A stretch of 64,000 nt of DNA from JAHEEL01 sp963715255 (GCA_963715255.1 CAVQRN010000004.1:62001-126000); one strand, 5' to 3'. Positions 1-9,818 are shown, numbered from the stretch's first letter. Numbers and translations are program-made. The notes: generated by a model not told the origin, from the sequence alone.

Positions 1-335
1 ACCGCATCGTCATCATCGACGAAGGCGTCATGAAGGCCTCCGGCACGAGCGCCGAGCTCAAACAGGATCTCCAACGGGACGTATTCGAAGTCCACGTCGC
101 GTCGCTGGAAGACGTGACGCGGGCAGCCGAAACTGCCGAACGGATCGCTCCCGGCGTTTCGATCACTTCCGGGGGGACCCAGCTTCAGATTCCACTCACC
201 GACGGGTCTCGCCAGAGCCTCGTCATTCTTCGGGAGTTCGACGCCGCAGACATTGTGATTGCTGACTTTCAGCTCAGACGGCCGACGCTCGACGACGTGT
301 TCCTGACCCTCACCGCGACCGGAGGCAACCGATGA
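1..335 (+). CDS. DrrA-like ABC transporter ATP-binding protein, C-terminal fragment
   Basis: This is the last 110 or so residues of an ABC-2 exporter ATPase; the gene starts outside the window. The reading frame is open from base 3 and opens with RIVIIDEGVMKASGTSAELK, the stretch that follows the nucleotide-binding core in the daunorubicin-resistance (DrrA) family. It ends with the family's usual tail (RRPTLDDVFLTLT). Walker A, signature and Walker B lie upstream and cannot be checked. The stop overlaps the next start in an ATGA, so the permease is translationally coupled. By family the protein powers drug or lipid export; the substrate cannot be told from the sequence. Confidence 0.9.
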   Translation, partial: RIVIIDEGVMKASGTSAELKQDLQRDVFEVHVASLEDVTRAAETAERIAPGVSITSGGTQLQIPLTDGSRQSLVILREFDAADIVIADFQLRRPTLDDVFLTLTATGGNR

Positions 336-1138
336 CGACGACCCAGGCCGTCCTCGCACGCAAACCCGGACTCTCGGAACGGTTCAGGTGGGCTCTTCAG
401 GACACCGTGACCATGACATGGCGTGATCTCATCCGCACTCGTCGGCAGCCCGAGATGCTGACCTTCGCCGTGATCATGGGCGTGTTCTTCCTGCTGTTGT
501 TCTACTACGTCTTCGGTGGCGCCATCGCCGCCGGGTCGGGTGTCGACTACATCCAGTACCTCGTTCCCGGCGTTTTCGTGATCACGACGCTCACAGGAGC
601 GCAGCAGACCGGCACTGGTCTCGCTACCGACCTCACCCAGGGGGTCACCGACCGATTCCGATCCCTCCCGATGAGCCAGTTCGCGGTCCTCGGTGGCCGC
701 ACCATCGCCGACGCGTTCCGGAACGTGGTCAGCGTTGTGCTCGTTGCGATTGTTGGATACGTGCTCGGTTTCCGTTTCGCGTCAATCGGCGGAGCGGTCG
801 GGGCGATCGCCCTCAGCGTCGGGATCGGCTTCTCCTTCTCCTGGATGAATGCGGCGATCGCCGCGAAGGTGAAGAACGCCGAGATGGTCGGCATGCTGAG
901 CATGTTCTGGCTCTTCCCGCTGATGCTGGCCAGCACCGTGTTCACACCGGCAGAGCAGATGCCGGGATGGCTCCAGGGGTTCGCCAGGTGGCAGCCGATC
1001 TCGGTGGTTGCAGACGCGGCGCGGAGCCTGAGCAACGGTGTACCGGCCGGCGACGCGGTGCTGTGGTCGGTGGCCTGGATCATCGGCTTGTTGGCCCTGT
1101 TCATACCGATGGCGGTCGCGGTGTATCGGAGAGGATGA
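332..1138 (+). CDS. DrrB-like ABC-2 type permease
   Basis: A 268-residue membrane protein of the ABC-2 permease family, partner of the ATPase just upstream. After a soluble N-terminus of about 45 residues come six hydrophobic segments. The motif VPGVFVITTLTGAQQTGTGL, typical of DrrB, lies between the first two, and the loop with VTDRFRSLPMS is the conserved cytoplasmic coupling region. Length fits the family (about 250-280). It overlaps both neighbours by ATGA, giving one ATPase-permease-regulator operon. The likely role is export of a hydrophobic compound, controlled by the TetR repressor encoded next. Confidence 0.9.
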   Translation: MTTTQAVLARKPGLSERFRWALQDTVTMTWRDLIRTRRQPEMLTFAVIMGVFFLLLFYYVFGGAIAAGSGVDYIQYLVPGVFVITTLTGAQQTGTGLATDLTQGVTDRFRSLPMSQFAVLGGRTIADAFRNVVSVVLVAIVGYVLGFRFASIGGAVGAIALSVGIGFSFSWMNAAIAAKVKNAEMVGMLSMFWLFPLMLASTVFTPAEQMPGWLQGFARWQPISVVADAARSLSNGVPAGDAVLWSVAWIIGLLALFIPMAVAVYRRG

Positions 1139-1695
1139 TGGGCGAGACTGCGACCGATCGGATTGTCGAGGCGACGTTCGCGGTCGTCGCCGAGCGTGGC
1201 CTGGGCAGCGTCACGATGACGGAGATCGCGGACCGAGCAGGTGTCGCCCGCCAGACGCTCTACAACCACTTCTCCGACGTGGAGCAGATCGTGGTCGTCG
1301 GGATCGAGAGGTACTCGCAGGCGGGCTTCGCCCATCTCGTGGACTTGCTCGCCGCAACCGGTTCGGTGGAAGCGAAGCTGGACTTGCTCGTGCGCCACAC
1401 CGTCGTCGAGGGGAGCCATGGTCATGGGGCAGCCGACGTTCGGGCTGCGCTCTCCCCTGAGGCCCGTGCTCATCTCGATCGACACCGGAACGACTTCATA
1501 TCCCTGGTTGCTTCGATCATCGCCGACGGCGTCGCAGACGGGTCATTCGATGCGTCGATCGATCCCAACCGGCACGCTGTGCTGGTGCAGGGACTACTCC
1601 TGTCCGCCTCGGATCTCGCCGCCGAAGGAGGCGATCCCGCGGAACTCGCCTCAGTGGTCTCGGAGTCGATCCTCCGGGTGCTTCGGGCGCCCTGA
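1135..1695 (+). CDS. TetR family transcriptional regulator
   Basis: A 186-residue TetR/AcrR repressor. The N-terminal helix-turn-helix is clear (VTMTEIADRAGVARQTLYNH, about residues 28-47) and is followed by an all-helical ligand domain. I chose the ATG at 1135 because it overlaps the permease stop in ATGA and places the DNA-binding domain at the N-terminus as usual; a second ATG follows directly at 1138. Position as last gene of the DrrAB operon implies that it senses a compound exported by that transporter and represses its own operon. The operator would lie upstream of the window. Confidence 0.9.
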   Translation: MMGETATDRIVEATFAVVAERGLGSVTMTEIADRAGVARQTLYNHFSDVEQIVVVGIERYSQAGFAHLVDLLAATGSVEAKLDLLVRHTVVEGSHGHGAADVRAALSPEARAHLDRHRNDFISLVASIIADGVADGSFDASIDPNRHAVLVQGLLLSASDLAAEGGDPAELASVVSESILRVLRAP

Positions 1696-1757
1696 AGTCC
1701 GGTAGCCTCAGACGTTGGACGCGAACAGTTCGTGAGGATTCGAGAGAGGACCCGCCG

Positions 1758-2744
1758 ATGAAGTACCGCACCCTTGGCAGCACCGGATACGAGGTGTCGG
1801 AGATCGGCTTCGGGGCGTGGGCGATCGGCGCCGACTGGGGCAGCATCGATGACACCACTGCGATGGCGGCCCTTCACGCTGCCGTTGATGCAGGGGTGAA
1901 CTTCATCGACACGGCGGATGTCTACGGGGACGGGCGGAGCGAGCGGTTCGTTGGGCGTCTCGTCCGCGAGCGATCCGACGTCGAACTGATCGTTGCGACG
2001 AAGGCGGGTCGCAGACTCGATCCGCACACCGCGGATGGATACACCGGCGAGAATATCGAACGGTTCATCGACCGCAGCCTGATGAACCTCGAGGCCGACG
2101 CTTTGGATCTTCTCCAACTGCACGCTCCGCCCACCGACGTCTACTACCGGCCGGAGCTGTTCGAAGCGCTCGACGGGATCAAGGAGAAGGGGAAGATCCG
2201 CCACTACGGCGTCAGCGTCGAACGGGTCGAGGAGGCGATGAAGGCGGTCGAGTACCCCGGTGTGGAGACCATCCAGATCATCTACAACATGTTTCGGCAG
2301 CGACCGGCGGAGAGGTTCTTCGACGTCGCTCGGGCCACGGATGTTGGAATCATCGTTCGAGTCCCACTTGCCAGCGGCATGCTCACCGGAAGGATGACTG
2401 CCGACACGGTGTTCGCCGCAGACGATCACCGTGCCTACAACCGCCAGGGCGAGGCATTCGACGTTGGGGAGACCTTCGCCGGCGTTCCCTACGCCACCGG
2501 ACTCGATGCGGTGAGCGAATTGGCCGGAGCAAAGCCGGAAGGGGCGACGATGGCGCAGTTCGCGCTCAGGTGGATCCTCATGAGCAACGCCGTCTCGACG
2601 GCGATTCCGGGGGCGAAGAGCCCCGAGCAGGCGATCGCCAATGCGACGGTATCGGGTCTTCCGCCGATCGACGGCAACGCATTGAGGAGTGTGGCCGACA
2701 TCTACGAGCGGTCGGTGAAGCCCTTCGTCCATGCCCGCTGGTAG
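1758..2744 (+). CDS. aldo/keto reductase
   Basis: A 328-residue NADPH-dependent aldo/keto reductase with a TIM-barrel fold. Family marks: GFGAWAIG near the N-terminus, the catalytic Tyr in DVYGDGRSE (about residue 55), Lys in VATKAG and the His region LLQLHAP, then the cofactor-binding C-terminal part IPGAKSPEQ. A GAGAGGA ribosome site lies about 9 nt before the ATG. The physiological carbonyl substrate is unknown. It follows the TetR gene by 62 bp and probably has its own transcript. Confidence 0.9.
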   Translation: MKYRTLGSTGYEVSEIGFGAWAIGADWGSIDDTTAMAALHAAVDAGVNFIDTADVYGDGRSERFVGRLVRERSDVELIVATKAGRRLDPHTADGYTGENIERFIDRSLMNLEADALDLLQLHAPPTDVYYRPELFEALDGIKEKGKIRHYGVSVERVEEAMKAVEYPGVETIQIIYNMFRQRPAERFFDVARATDVGIIVRVPLASGMLTGRMTADTVFAADDHRAYNRQGEAFDVGETFAGVPYATGLDAVSELAGAKPEGATMAQFALRWILMSNAVSTAIPGAKSPEQAIANATVSGLPPIDGNALRSVADIYERSVKPFVHARW

Positions 2745-2756
2745 TCGGGCACGCCC

Positions 2757-2762
2757 TATCGT
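2757..2762 (+). promoter_or_regulatory. -10 element of pheA (leaderless)
   Basis: TATCGT ends 7 nt before the ATG at 2770. The gap gtctcactc is not purine-rich, so transcription probably starts at or next to the start codon. Confidence 0.5.
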
Positions 2763-2769
2763 CTCACTC

Positions 2770-3594
2770 ATGCGCATCGGATATCAGGGAGAGCCGGGCT
2801 CCTACAGCTACCGGGCCGTCGGCGAGCTGTTCCCGGAAGGTGAACCGGTCGGCCTGAAGGGATTCGCAGCTGCGTTCGCGGCCCTCGAGGACGGCGAGGT
2901 CGATCGGCTCGTCGTTCCCGTCGAGAACTCGACCACCGGATCGGTACTCCCTGTACTCGATCGCCTCCCAGGGGGCGTGGGCCATCAACCGTTCGCGATC
3001 GTCGCAGAGCATCTCGTCGAAGTCCGTCACGCGATCCTTGGAATCCCGGGAGCATCGATCGACGACATTCGCGAGGTGCGGTCCCACCCGGAGGCGCTTT
3101 CTCAGGCAGAGCACCATCTTCTCGAACTCGGTGTCGAGGCCGTCGCACGGCGCGATACGGCCGGCTCGGTGCGTGAGGTCGCAGAACTCGGAGACCCAAC
3201 GATCGCGGCGCTCGCTCCACCCGCAGCTGCGGAGATCCACGGGCTCGAGATCCTGGAACGGAATGTCATGGACCGGGATCACAACACAACCCGGTTCGTT
3301 GTTCTCGCTCCCGGCGAGCCGCAGGTTGATCCGGACGACGACAAGACGACGATGCTGTTCACAACGTCACACACGCCGGGAGCGTTGGCGCTGGTACTTG
3401 CCGAGCTCGGGCTGCGAGGGGCCAACCTGACGCGAATCGAGTCCCGCCCGTCGACCGAGGCTTGGTCGTATCGGTTCTTCGTCGATCTCGTCCACGAACC
3501 CGGACCGGAGGGACTCGCCAAAGTGATCGATCCACCACCCGCGACCTGTGCCGACCTCTGGATTCTCGGCAGCTACGTTCGAGTAGCCGAGTAG
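2770..3594 (+). CDS. pheA: prephenate dehydratase
   Basis: Converts prephenate to phenylpyruvate in phenylalanine synthesis. The 274-residue protein has the monofunctional layout: an N-terminal periplasmic-binding-like catalytic domain (GYQGEPGSYSYRAV, VPVENSTTGSV, HPEALSQAE) with the catalytic TRF triplet in DHNTTRFVVL, then an ACT domain from about residue 195 with the ESRP motif that binds phenylalanine for feedback inhibition. The start at 2770 matches the family N-terminus; an upstream in-frame ATG at 2731 would add 13 non-conserved residues. No other aromatic amino acid gene is adjacent. Confidence 0.95.
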   Translation: MRIGYQGEPGSYSYRAVGELFPEGEPVGLKGFAAAFAALEDGEVDRLVVPVENSTTGSVLPVLDRLPGGVGHQPFAIVAEHLVEVRHAILGIPGASIDDIREVRSHPEALSQAEHHLLELGVEAVARRDTAGSVREVAELGDPTIAALAPPAAAEIHGLEILERNVMDRDHNTTRFVVLAPGEPQVDPDDDKTTMLFTTSHTPGALALVLAELGLRGANLTRIESRPSTEAWSYRFFVDLVHEPGPEGLAKVIDPPPATCADLWILGSYVRVAE

Positions 3595-3652
3595 TTGGGT
3601 CCGCCTCGCCGGCGAGTTCGACAACTACCGTTGCGCACAGGAGGCATTACGG

Positions 3653-4531
3653 ATGGCGACCAGTACGGCGAGTTTCGGCGCGGGGAAGCGGGAGAGCCAT
3701 GACTCCTCTGCGTACTATGCACGGCGCATGATGCGGACCCCGGAGCCGGGGAAGGCCGGCGAGGTGCGTGACCCACCGGCCAACGTGCTCGACAAGGTCT
3801 TCGTCCAGTCCTCCGAATCGATGGATCAACTCCCTGACAACTGTGTTGCCCTCATGGTGACCTCACCGCCGTACAACGTCGGGAAGGATTACGACGAAGA
3901 TCTCGATCTCGGCGAGTACCTGAGTCTGCTTCAACGGGTCTTCACCGAGACCTACCGGGTCGTCGAACCGGGCGGACGTGTCGCGGTGAACGTAGCGAAC
4001 CTCGGTCGGAAGCCGTACCTCCCGCTCAACCATCTCGTCGGCGTTCTTCTCACGGAGATCGGATTCCTTTTGCGCGGCGAGATCATTTGGAAGAAGGCCA
4101 AGGCGGCCGGCGGATCGACCGCCTGGGGATCATGGCAGTCTGCGAAGAATCCGACGCTCCGCGATGTACACGAGTATGTCCTCGTCGCGTCGAAGGAATC
4201 ATTCCGACGGGAGCGGCAGGGCGATGACACGATCTCGAAGGAGGACTTCCTCGAAGCAACGATGTCGGTATGGGACATTCTCCCCGAGTCGGCCAGGAGG
4301 GTTGGACACCCGGCGCCGTTCCCCACCGAACTGCCGCGGCGGCTCATCGAGTTGTACACGTTTAGTGGAGACCTCGTGCTCGACCCATTCCTCGGATCCG
4401 GATCGACGGCGATCGCCGCGGTACAAGCCGGGCGGCGCTTTGTCGGCTACGAGACCGACTCCTCATATGCCGCCCTGGCAGCGAATAGGATCTCGTCGGC
4501 GCGGGCCGGATATCGAACCACGACGCAGTGA
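3653..4531 (+). CDS. site-specific DNA methyltransferase (N4-cytosine or N6-adenine), orphan
   Basis: A 292-residue amino-methyltransferase. The catalytic motif IV is TSPPYN (about residue 69) and the SAM-binding motif I is DPFLGSGSTA (about residue 250). Motif IV preceding motif I puts it in the beta class. The target-recognition region would be the segment KKAKAAGGSTAWGSWQSAKN and what follows. An AGGAGG ribosome site at 3639-3644 and a TACCGT -10 at 3626-3631 set the start. No restriction endonuclease is encoded nearby, so it is an orphan, possibly epigenetic, methyltransferase. Serine-proline in motif IV fits N4-cytosine enzymes but does not settle the base. Confidence 0.85.
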   Translation: MATSTASFGAGKRESHDSSAYYARRMMRTPEPGKAGEVRDPPANVLDKVFVQSSESMDQLPDNCVALMVTSPPYNVGKDYDEDLDLGEYLSLLQRVFTETYRVVEPGGRVAVNVANLGRKPYLPLNHLVGVLLTEIGFLLRGEIIWKKAKAAGGSTAWGSWQSAKNPTLRDVHEYVLVASKESFRRERQGDDTISKEDFLEATMSVWDILPESARRVGHPAPFPTELPRRLIELYTFSGDLVLDPFLGSGSTAIAAVQAGRRFVGYETDSSYAALAANRISSARAGYRTTTQ

Positions 4532-4741
4532 CTGGAGCGTCGAGCCGGTCTGACACCTCGATGGAGAGGGCAGTCCTGGCGACGGTGCCATTTCTCGCGA
4601 TCGGTCTTGCTGGGTCGGTGCCTCTCCTTCTCGTCCGTTGGTAGTCCCCTCCGTTCCCGGTTGTTCAGCCGTCAAGAACGCTCCGGGGACGGGTTCCCTC
4701 GCCCAACGGAACGGGAGAGCCGTCTGTTCCCGAGATTGCCG

Positions 4742-6121
4742 TTACCCCTCGACCGACCGGGCCTTGTACAGACGGAGGAACGTGTATCCGATGATGCCCG
4801 CCACGATCGATCCGATGAAGATGCCGATCTTGGCTTCGTCGGAGAACAGGTGTGCATCCGGGCTCGATCGGAAAGCAAGCTCCGTGATGAAGAGCGAGAC
4901 GGTGAACCCGACACCTGCCAGGAATCCCAGACCGATGATGTGGCCGAAGCTCGTGTGACGCGGCAACTCGCCCAGTCTGAGTTTGAGGCCGAGCCATGTT
5001 GCGACAACGATCCCGACCGGCTTGCCAACGATGAGGCCAACAGATACCCCGAGCGCCACCGGGCTGGTCACGGCCTCGACGATGTCGATGTTGACGAACC
5101 GGACCCCGGCGTTGGCAAGGGCGAAGAGCGGAATGACCACGAACGATGACCACGGATGCAGGGCGTGTTCCCAACGCTCGAGTGGCGAGACCGACTCCTT
5201 GGCGATCACCGCGAGTTCGAGGGCATCATGGTCGAGACGTGCGTGGGCCTGCGGCGATGCAGCATTTCGATCCCAGCGTTCGAGGATCCATCCTGCTCGC
5301 CTCCGGAAATCCACGTCGCTGTAGTAGGCCCGGGCCGGCACCAGCAGGCCCAGGATGACTCCGGCGACGGTCGCGTGAACGCCGGACTCGAGGAAGGCGT
5401 ACCAGGCGAGAATCGCGAGTGGGAGATAGAAGATTCCGGCTCGAATCCCCACCTGGCGTGCAACGGCGATCAGAGCCAGCGTGGCGGCGGCCACGATCAG
5501 CCAAATGAAAGCGAGATCGTCGGTGTAGAAGATCGCGATGACGAGGATCGCCCCGATGTCGTCAACGATCGCGAGGGCGAGGAGGAACAGTTTCGCTCCG
5601 AGCGGAACCCTGGATGAGAGCAACGCGATCACGCCCACCGAGAAGGCGATGTCGGTGGCCATTGGGATTCCCCAGCCCGCGAGAGCATCGGCAGGGCCGC
5701 TCGACGCGACGAACGCGACGTAGATGAGAGCCGGAACAACCATCCCGCCGAGAGCGGCCACGGCGGGGAGTGATGCCTTCTTCACCGAGTTCAATTCGCC
5801 GACAACGAGTTCGCGCTTGATCTCGAGGCCGACGACGAAGAAGAAGATCGCCATCAGGCCGTCGTCGACGACGTGCTTCAGTGATTGGTCGAAGTGGAAT
5901 CCACCGACCTCGAACGACAGGTGGATGTCCCAGAACTCGAAATAGGAATCACCCCATGCCGAGTTCGCCCAAATGAGCGCGAGGATGGTGGCGGCGAGTA
6001 GGACGATGGCGCCCGAAGCCTCCGTCCGGGTGAACTCGAGTGCCGGGCGAACGAAGCGTCTCGGGATCAGTTGGTCGGAGTGCAGCCAGGTGCGGTGCAG
6101 GGGTTCGGTGTCGCGGTCCAT
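4742..6121 (-). CDS. nhaA: Na+/H+ antiporter NhaA
   Basis: A 459-residue inner-membrane antiporter that exchanges internal sodium for protons in pH and salt homeostasis. It has about 12 hydrophobic segments. The paired aspartates that bind the cation are in LALAIVDDIGAILV, and the NhaA marks ATDIAFSVGVIALL and FFFVVGLEIKREL are present. It is somewhat longer than E. coli NhaA (388), mainly through the N-terminal extension and longer loops, as in many actinobacterial forms. It is divergent from the cation antiporter at 6205, with which it shares an 83-bp promoter gap. Confidence 0.95.
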   Translation of the reverse strand: MDRDTEPLHRTWLHSDQLIPRRFVRPALEFTRTEASGAIVLLAATILALIWANSAWGDSYFEFWDIHLSFEVGGFHFDQSLKHVVDDGLMAIFFFVVGLEIKRELVVGELNSVKKASLPAVAALGGMVVPALIYVAFVASSGPADALAGWGIPMATDIAFSVGVIALLSSRVPLGAKLFLLALAIVDDIGAILVIAIFYTDDLAFIWLIVAAATLALIAVARQVGIRAGIFYLPLAILAWYAFLESGVHATVAGVILGLLVPARAYYSDVDFRRRAGWILERWDRNAASPQAHARLDHDALELAVIAKESVSPLERWEHALHPWSSFVVIPLFALANAGVRFVNIDIVEAVTSPVALGVSVGLIVGKPVGIVVATWLGLKLRLGELPRHTSFGHIIGLGFLAGVGFTVSLFITELAFRSSPDAHLFSDEAKIGIFIGSIVAGIIGYTFLRLYKARSVEG

Positions 6122-6204
6122 GCGGCTCAGGAGAGTAGTGCCGTGGCAACGATTGTCCGCTCGGGTGATTGGGTACCATCCCGACCGCGTTTCGAAAGGG
6201 TTCG

Positions 6205-7176
6205 GTGCTTCTCGACGTCGTCAGGATCATCGGAGGGCTGATTGCCCTCATCTACGCCGCCGACCGACTTGCGAAGTCGGCGGTGCGAGTTTCGCGTGCC
6301 TTCGGCGTGTCCGTCATATTCATCGGTGCGGTCGTCGTCGGCTTCGGAACATCCGTCCCGGAGTTCGTCGTGTCGGCGCTCGCCGCACTGGAAGGCGAAC
6401 TCGACCTGGCGGTGAGCAACGTTGTCAGCTCGAACATCTCGAACGTAACCCTCGTGCTCGGCGCGGCGGTGCTGGTCACCCCCATCGCCGCAAGGAGACG
6501 AGTCATCAGACGCGAGGGTGCCCTCATGTTCGCGTCCGTTGCGATCCTGACAGCATTCCTCGCCAACGGATGGCTCGATGCCTGGGAGGGGTTCCTGCTG
6601 CTCGCGCTGCTCGGGGTGGCGATCTGGCTGATGATTCGATGGTCGAGCAGCGATCCGGACGCCGTGCTCGGTCAGGTCGATGACGAGGTCGATTCGAGGG
6701 TCACCGCGGATACGGCGAACATCGCCGTGTGGCGCAAGGAAGTGGGCAAGGAGATCCTCATCGGCGTGGGAGCGCTGATTGTCACGGTCATCGCGGCAGA
6801 CTTTCTGCTCGACGGAGTCCTCGGAGTGGGAGCACACTTCGGACTCTCAACGCTGTTCCTCGGCCTGATCACCGGCGTCGGCACGAGCCTCCCAGAGCTC
6901 GCTGCGGGTATCGCGGCTGCTCGTCACCGAGAGCCGGAACTGGTCCTGGGGAACGTTCTCGGGTCGAACATCTTCAACTCGCTGGGAGTCATCGGACTCG
7001 CCGCAATTCTCGGACCCGGACCGCTGGTCGACATCACGATCGCACTGCTCGCGATCATGGTCGGAGTGGTGTTCGTCGCCGGAGCCTTCGCCCTCACCGG
7101 CAGACGCATCACCCGAATCGAAGGCGGAGTCCTGTTGGCCGCATTTTTCGCGTTCGCCGTGTATGCGTTCGTCTGA
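6205..7176 (+). CDS. calcium/cation antiporter (CaCA family, YrbG-like)
   Basis: A 323-residue Na+/Ca2+-exchanger-family protein with two homologous halves of about five membrane segments. The alpha repeats are visible as GFGTSVPEFVVS with NVVSSNISNV in the first half, and GVGTSLPELAAG with NVLGSNIFN in the second; their acidic and polar residues form the ion site. I place the start at the GTG at 6205 because AAAGGG sits 5 nt upstream; the in-frame TTG at 6169 would add 12 residues and has no ribosome site. The gene ends at a strong hairpin shared with the convergent hydrolase. Confidence 0.88.
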   Translation: MLLDVVRIIGGLIALIYAADRLAKSAVRVSRAFGVSVIFIGAVVVGFGTSVPEFVVSALAALEGELDLAVSNVVSSNISNVTLVLGAAVLVTPIAARRRVIRREGALMFASVAILTAFLANGWLDAWEGFLLLALLGVAIWLMIRWSSSDPDAVLGQVDDEVDSRVTADTANIAVWRKEVGKEILIGVGALIVTVIAADFLLDGVLGVGAHFGLSTLFLGLITGVGTSLPELAAGIAAARHREPELVLGNVLGSNIFNSLGVIGLAAILGPGPLVDITIALLAIMVGVVFVAGAFALTGRRITRIEGGVLLAAFFAFAVYAFV

Positions 7177-7186
7177 CCACCAAGGC

Positions 7187-7232
7187 GTCTGGCGTTGATA
7201 CGGACGATATACCGTTCCTATCAACGCCAGAC
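7187..7232. terminator. bidirectional stem-loop between convergent genes
   Basis: Perfect 14-bp inverted repeat: gtctggcgttgata at 7187-7200 pairs with tatcaacgccagac at 7219-7232, with a further cgg/ccg pair inside the 18-nt loop. It lies 10 bp after the antiporter stop and 9 bp after the hydrolase stop on the other strand, so it can end both transcripts. There is no long T tract. Confidence 0.75.
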
Positions 7233-7241
7233 ACCCGGGGG

Positions 7242-9777
7242 TTACTGGTTCGGGACGAGGGTCTGGACCGACTCCGCTGCCGCGTCGACTTGGGCTCGGG
7301 TCCAGTTCATCGGGGAGTACTCTCCGGCGAGCCACAGCGGAATCATGTCGTCGTAGTGCGGGTGGTCCGTGTGCCCGGACTGGCCGGTCGTATGTGTCGT
7401 TCTGGAACGTGACAGGTCGGCCATGTCGACGAGCATCCGCATCGACGGTAGCCAGTCCGTTTCGAATCCGTCCGGCGCCGTCCACCCCGTGGCGTTGACG
7501 AGATCGTCGCCGCCGTTGGTTTCGAACGGTCCTCGATTGAAGCGGTCTTCGATGAGGCCGATCCCGGATTCGCCGAGCGTTTGGTTGCGGAACGTCGAAA
7601 GGTGCATCTCTCCCCATCTCCATCCGTCGGGATCGTCGCCGAACCATCCCTTCAGATCGTCGTACGCGGCGTCGAGCGATTGGCGGAGGATCGCATCACG
7701 ATCTTCGACATCCGGGGTTGTCCGGTCGTCCCAGAACGGGTCGCTCGGGTTCTCGAGCATCTGCCCGACGACATAGAACCACCTTCCGGAACCGTTCGGC
7801 CAGTAGTCCTCGGGCAGGTCGTCGTGGAAGGTGAACTCGAGGATGCGGGACCACACTGCGTTGAACGCCGCCGCACCCGACGAATCTGCCTGGTTGCCCA
7901 GGTCCCATGAGGCAAAGACGGCGTTGAGGGGTGAATCGAGCGGAGCGAGGTACGGGACGATCTTCTCGGCGTTCAGGCTATACGAGTCGAACTGGATCGA
8001 CGCCATCTCGTCCAGTCCGATCGGCGCATTGGAGCCAACCAGATCGACGATCCGACGCGCCCGATAGCCGTAGTTCCAGTCGTAGGTGATCCAGTGCGGA
8101 TAGGTGTCGTCGACGACGGCGTTGTTCGCCGTGACGATGTAGTCGCTCTCCGGATTGAACGAGCGCGGGAGTTCGTCGAACGGGATGAAACCCGTCCACT
8201 CGTACTCGTCGGTCCATCCCGGCACGGGGACCGTTCCGTCACCATTCGTCCGGATCGGGATGGCGCCGGGTGACTGATAGCCGATGTTCCCTTCGACGTC
8301 CGCGTAGATGAAGTTCTGCGCCGGAACCGTGAACGTCCGGAGGGCCTCACGGAAGTCATCCCAGTTCGCTGAGGAATTGAGTTGCAGGAACACGGTCACG
8401 ATGCCCGGGTTCGTGTCGAGCGCCGTCCAACGGAGTGCAATGGCATACGGCTCCGGAGTGTCGATGCCGCTGCTCGCAAAGTTGTCGAGATCCTCGTAGA
8501 CGCCGGAGATGATCGGTCCGTGTCTCGTGGACTTGACGTCGATGATGACCGGGTCACCACCTGCGACCTCGATGGTCTCCTCGTGGACGGCCATGTCGAC
8601 CCATTTCCCGTTCACCTCGTACTGGTTCGAGTCGTCCGGGTTGACCTTCTCGACATAGAGGTCCTGGACGTCAGGCCCGAGGTTCGTGACGCCCCACACG
8701 ATGTTCGCGTTGTGACCGATGATGACCCCGGGGACACCGGCGAAGGAGAAGCCGGCGACATCGTACGGACAGTCGCTCGACACGGAGGTGCAGTGGAGGC
8801 CGTTCTGATACCAGATCGACGGCATCTGGATCGAGAGGTGTGGATCGTTGGCAAGGATCGGCATGCCGGTGTTGGTGCGATCACCCGACACGACCCATGA
8901 GTTCGATCCGATGCCGGCCTCAGGGTCACTCGCTCCGATCGCTGCGACGAGATCGAGTTTGTCCTGCACGGATGCGAGAGCGGTCCGAACGCCGGGGATC
9001 GCGTGCAACGAAGCGGTGGGAGTACCGCTCGTGACGAGTTCGTCCGCCGGGACGATGTACGGGTTGAGGTCACCCGGGTACGGCGGGGAGAGTTGGGTGA
9101 CCTGCACCTCGGTGAGCGATCCGAGGAGGGTCGCCCGTTCGATCTCTGCGTCCATGTTGCCGCGGAGGTCCCACGCCATCGCGATGCCCCAGGTCAATGT
9201 GTCGACCGGAGTCCATGGTTCAGGGTCGTAGCTGTGGTTCATCGAGGTCGAGCACGGTGTACTCGAAACTCAGCTCTGCGGGCGAGCGGGATGTGAGGTA
9301 GGCGTTCACCCCTTCGGCATAGGCGTCCATCACCGAACGATCGTCCGGTGCGGCGGCGGCGTACTGTGCCGTCGCAACGTCGTGCCATCCCATCGTCCGC
9401 AGGAAGGTGTCGGTCTCGACCTGCGAGTCGCCGAACATCTCGGAGAGACGACCCGAACCGATGTGACGCCAGACGTCCATCTGCCAGAACCGTTCTTGGG
9501 CGTGGACGTAGCCCTGGGCCACGAACAGGTCATGCTGGTTGTCCGCGTAGATGTGGGCGACGCCCATGTCGTCGCGCACGACTTCGACGCCGGCCCTGAG
9601 GCCAGCGATCGCGACTTCCCCGTCGACGTCCGGGAAGGCGCGCCGGACCGAGATGCGTCCAAAGAGTGTCACGCCGAGCACCACGATCACGATGAGTGCC
9701 GCGACGGCCCCGAGCACGATCTTCCACCATCTCCGCGACTGCTTTCGCCCGTCGCCCGGCACTGCTGGATCGGTCAT
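7242..9777 (-). CDS. penicillin acylase family protein (frameshifted)
   Basis: An Ntn-hydrolase of about 845 residues once a frameshift is corrected. The N-terminal piece has a membrane anchor (WWKIVLGAVAALIVIVVLG) and the alpha-chain region FVAQGYVHAQERFWQMD. The rest begins at YDPEPWTPVDTLTWG and includes the autocatalytic nucleophile Ser in GSNSWVVSG, where the chain normally self-cleaves, and the beta chain with TANNAV. One extra base near 9238-9242 separates the two pieces. I use the ATG at 9777 because a TACGAT -10 lies 8 nt upstream. Family members hydrolyse amides such as beta-lactam side chains or acyl-homoserine lactones; the substrate here is unknown. Confidence 0.85.
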
Positions 9778-9785
9778 GACCGGCG

Positions 9786-9791
9786 ATCGTA
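9786..9791 (-). promoter_or_regulatory. -10 element of the penicillin-acylase gene (leaderless)
   Basis: On the minus strand TACGAT ends 8 nt before the ATG at 9777 with no ribosome site between. This decides against the in-frame ATG at 9813, which lies upstream of the element. Confidence 0.5.
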
Positions 9792-9818
9792 CTCGCTTCG
9801 TCTGGCGCCGCATCGCCG

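Noticed and set aside
547..1485. 312-codon minus-strand frame opposite the DrrB permease
   Set aside because: It is antisense to a clear membrane protein and TetR gene, with the Arg/Ser/Thr-rich composition of high-GC shadow frames.
1470..2777. 435-codon minus-strand frame opposite the aldo/keto reductase
   Set aside because: It is fully antisense to an enzyme with all motifs intact and resembles no protein family.
4561..4644. 27-codon hydrophobic frame (starts MERAVLATVPFLAIG, ends LLLVRW) after the DNA methyltransferase gene
   Set aside because: It could be a one-helix small protein, but it has no ribosome site and no -10 at a useful distance, so I do not annotate it.
7242..9242. Independent 666-residue hydrolase starting at 9242
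   Set aside because: Its start is internal to the penicillin-acylase fold and it lacks the alpha-chain and anchor, which are encoded just upstream in another frame.
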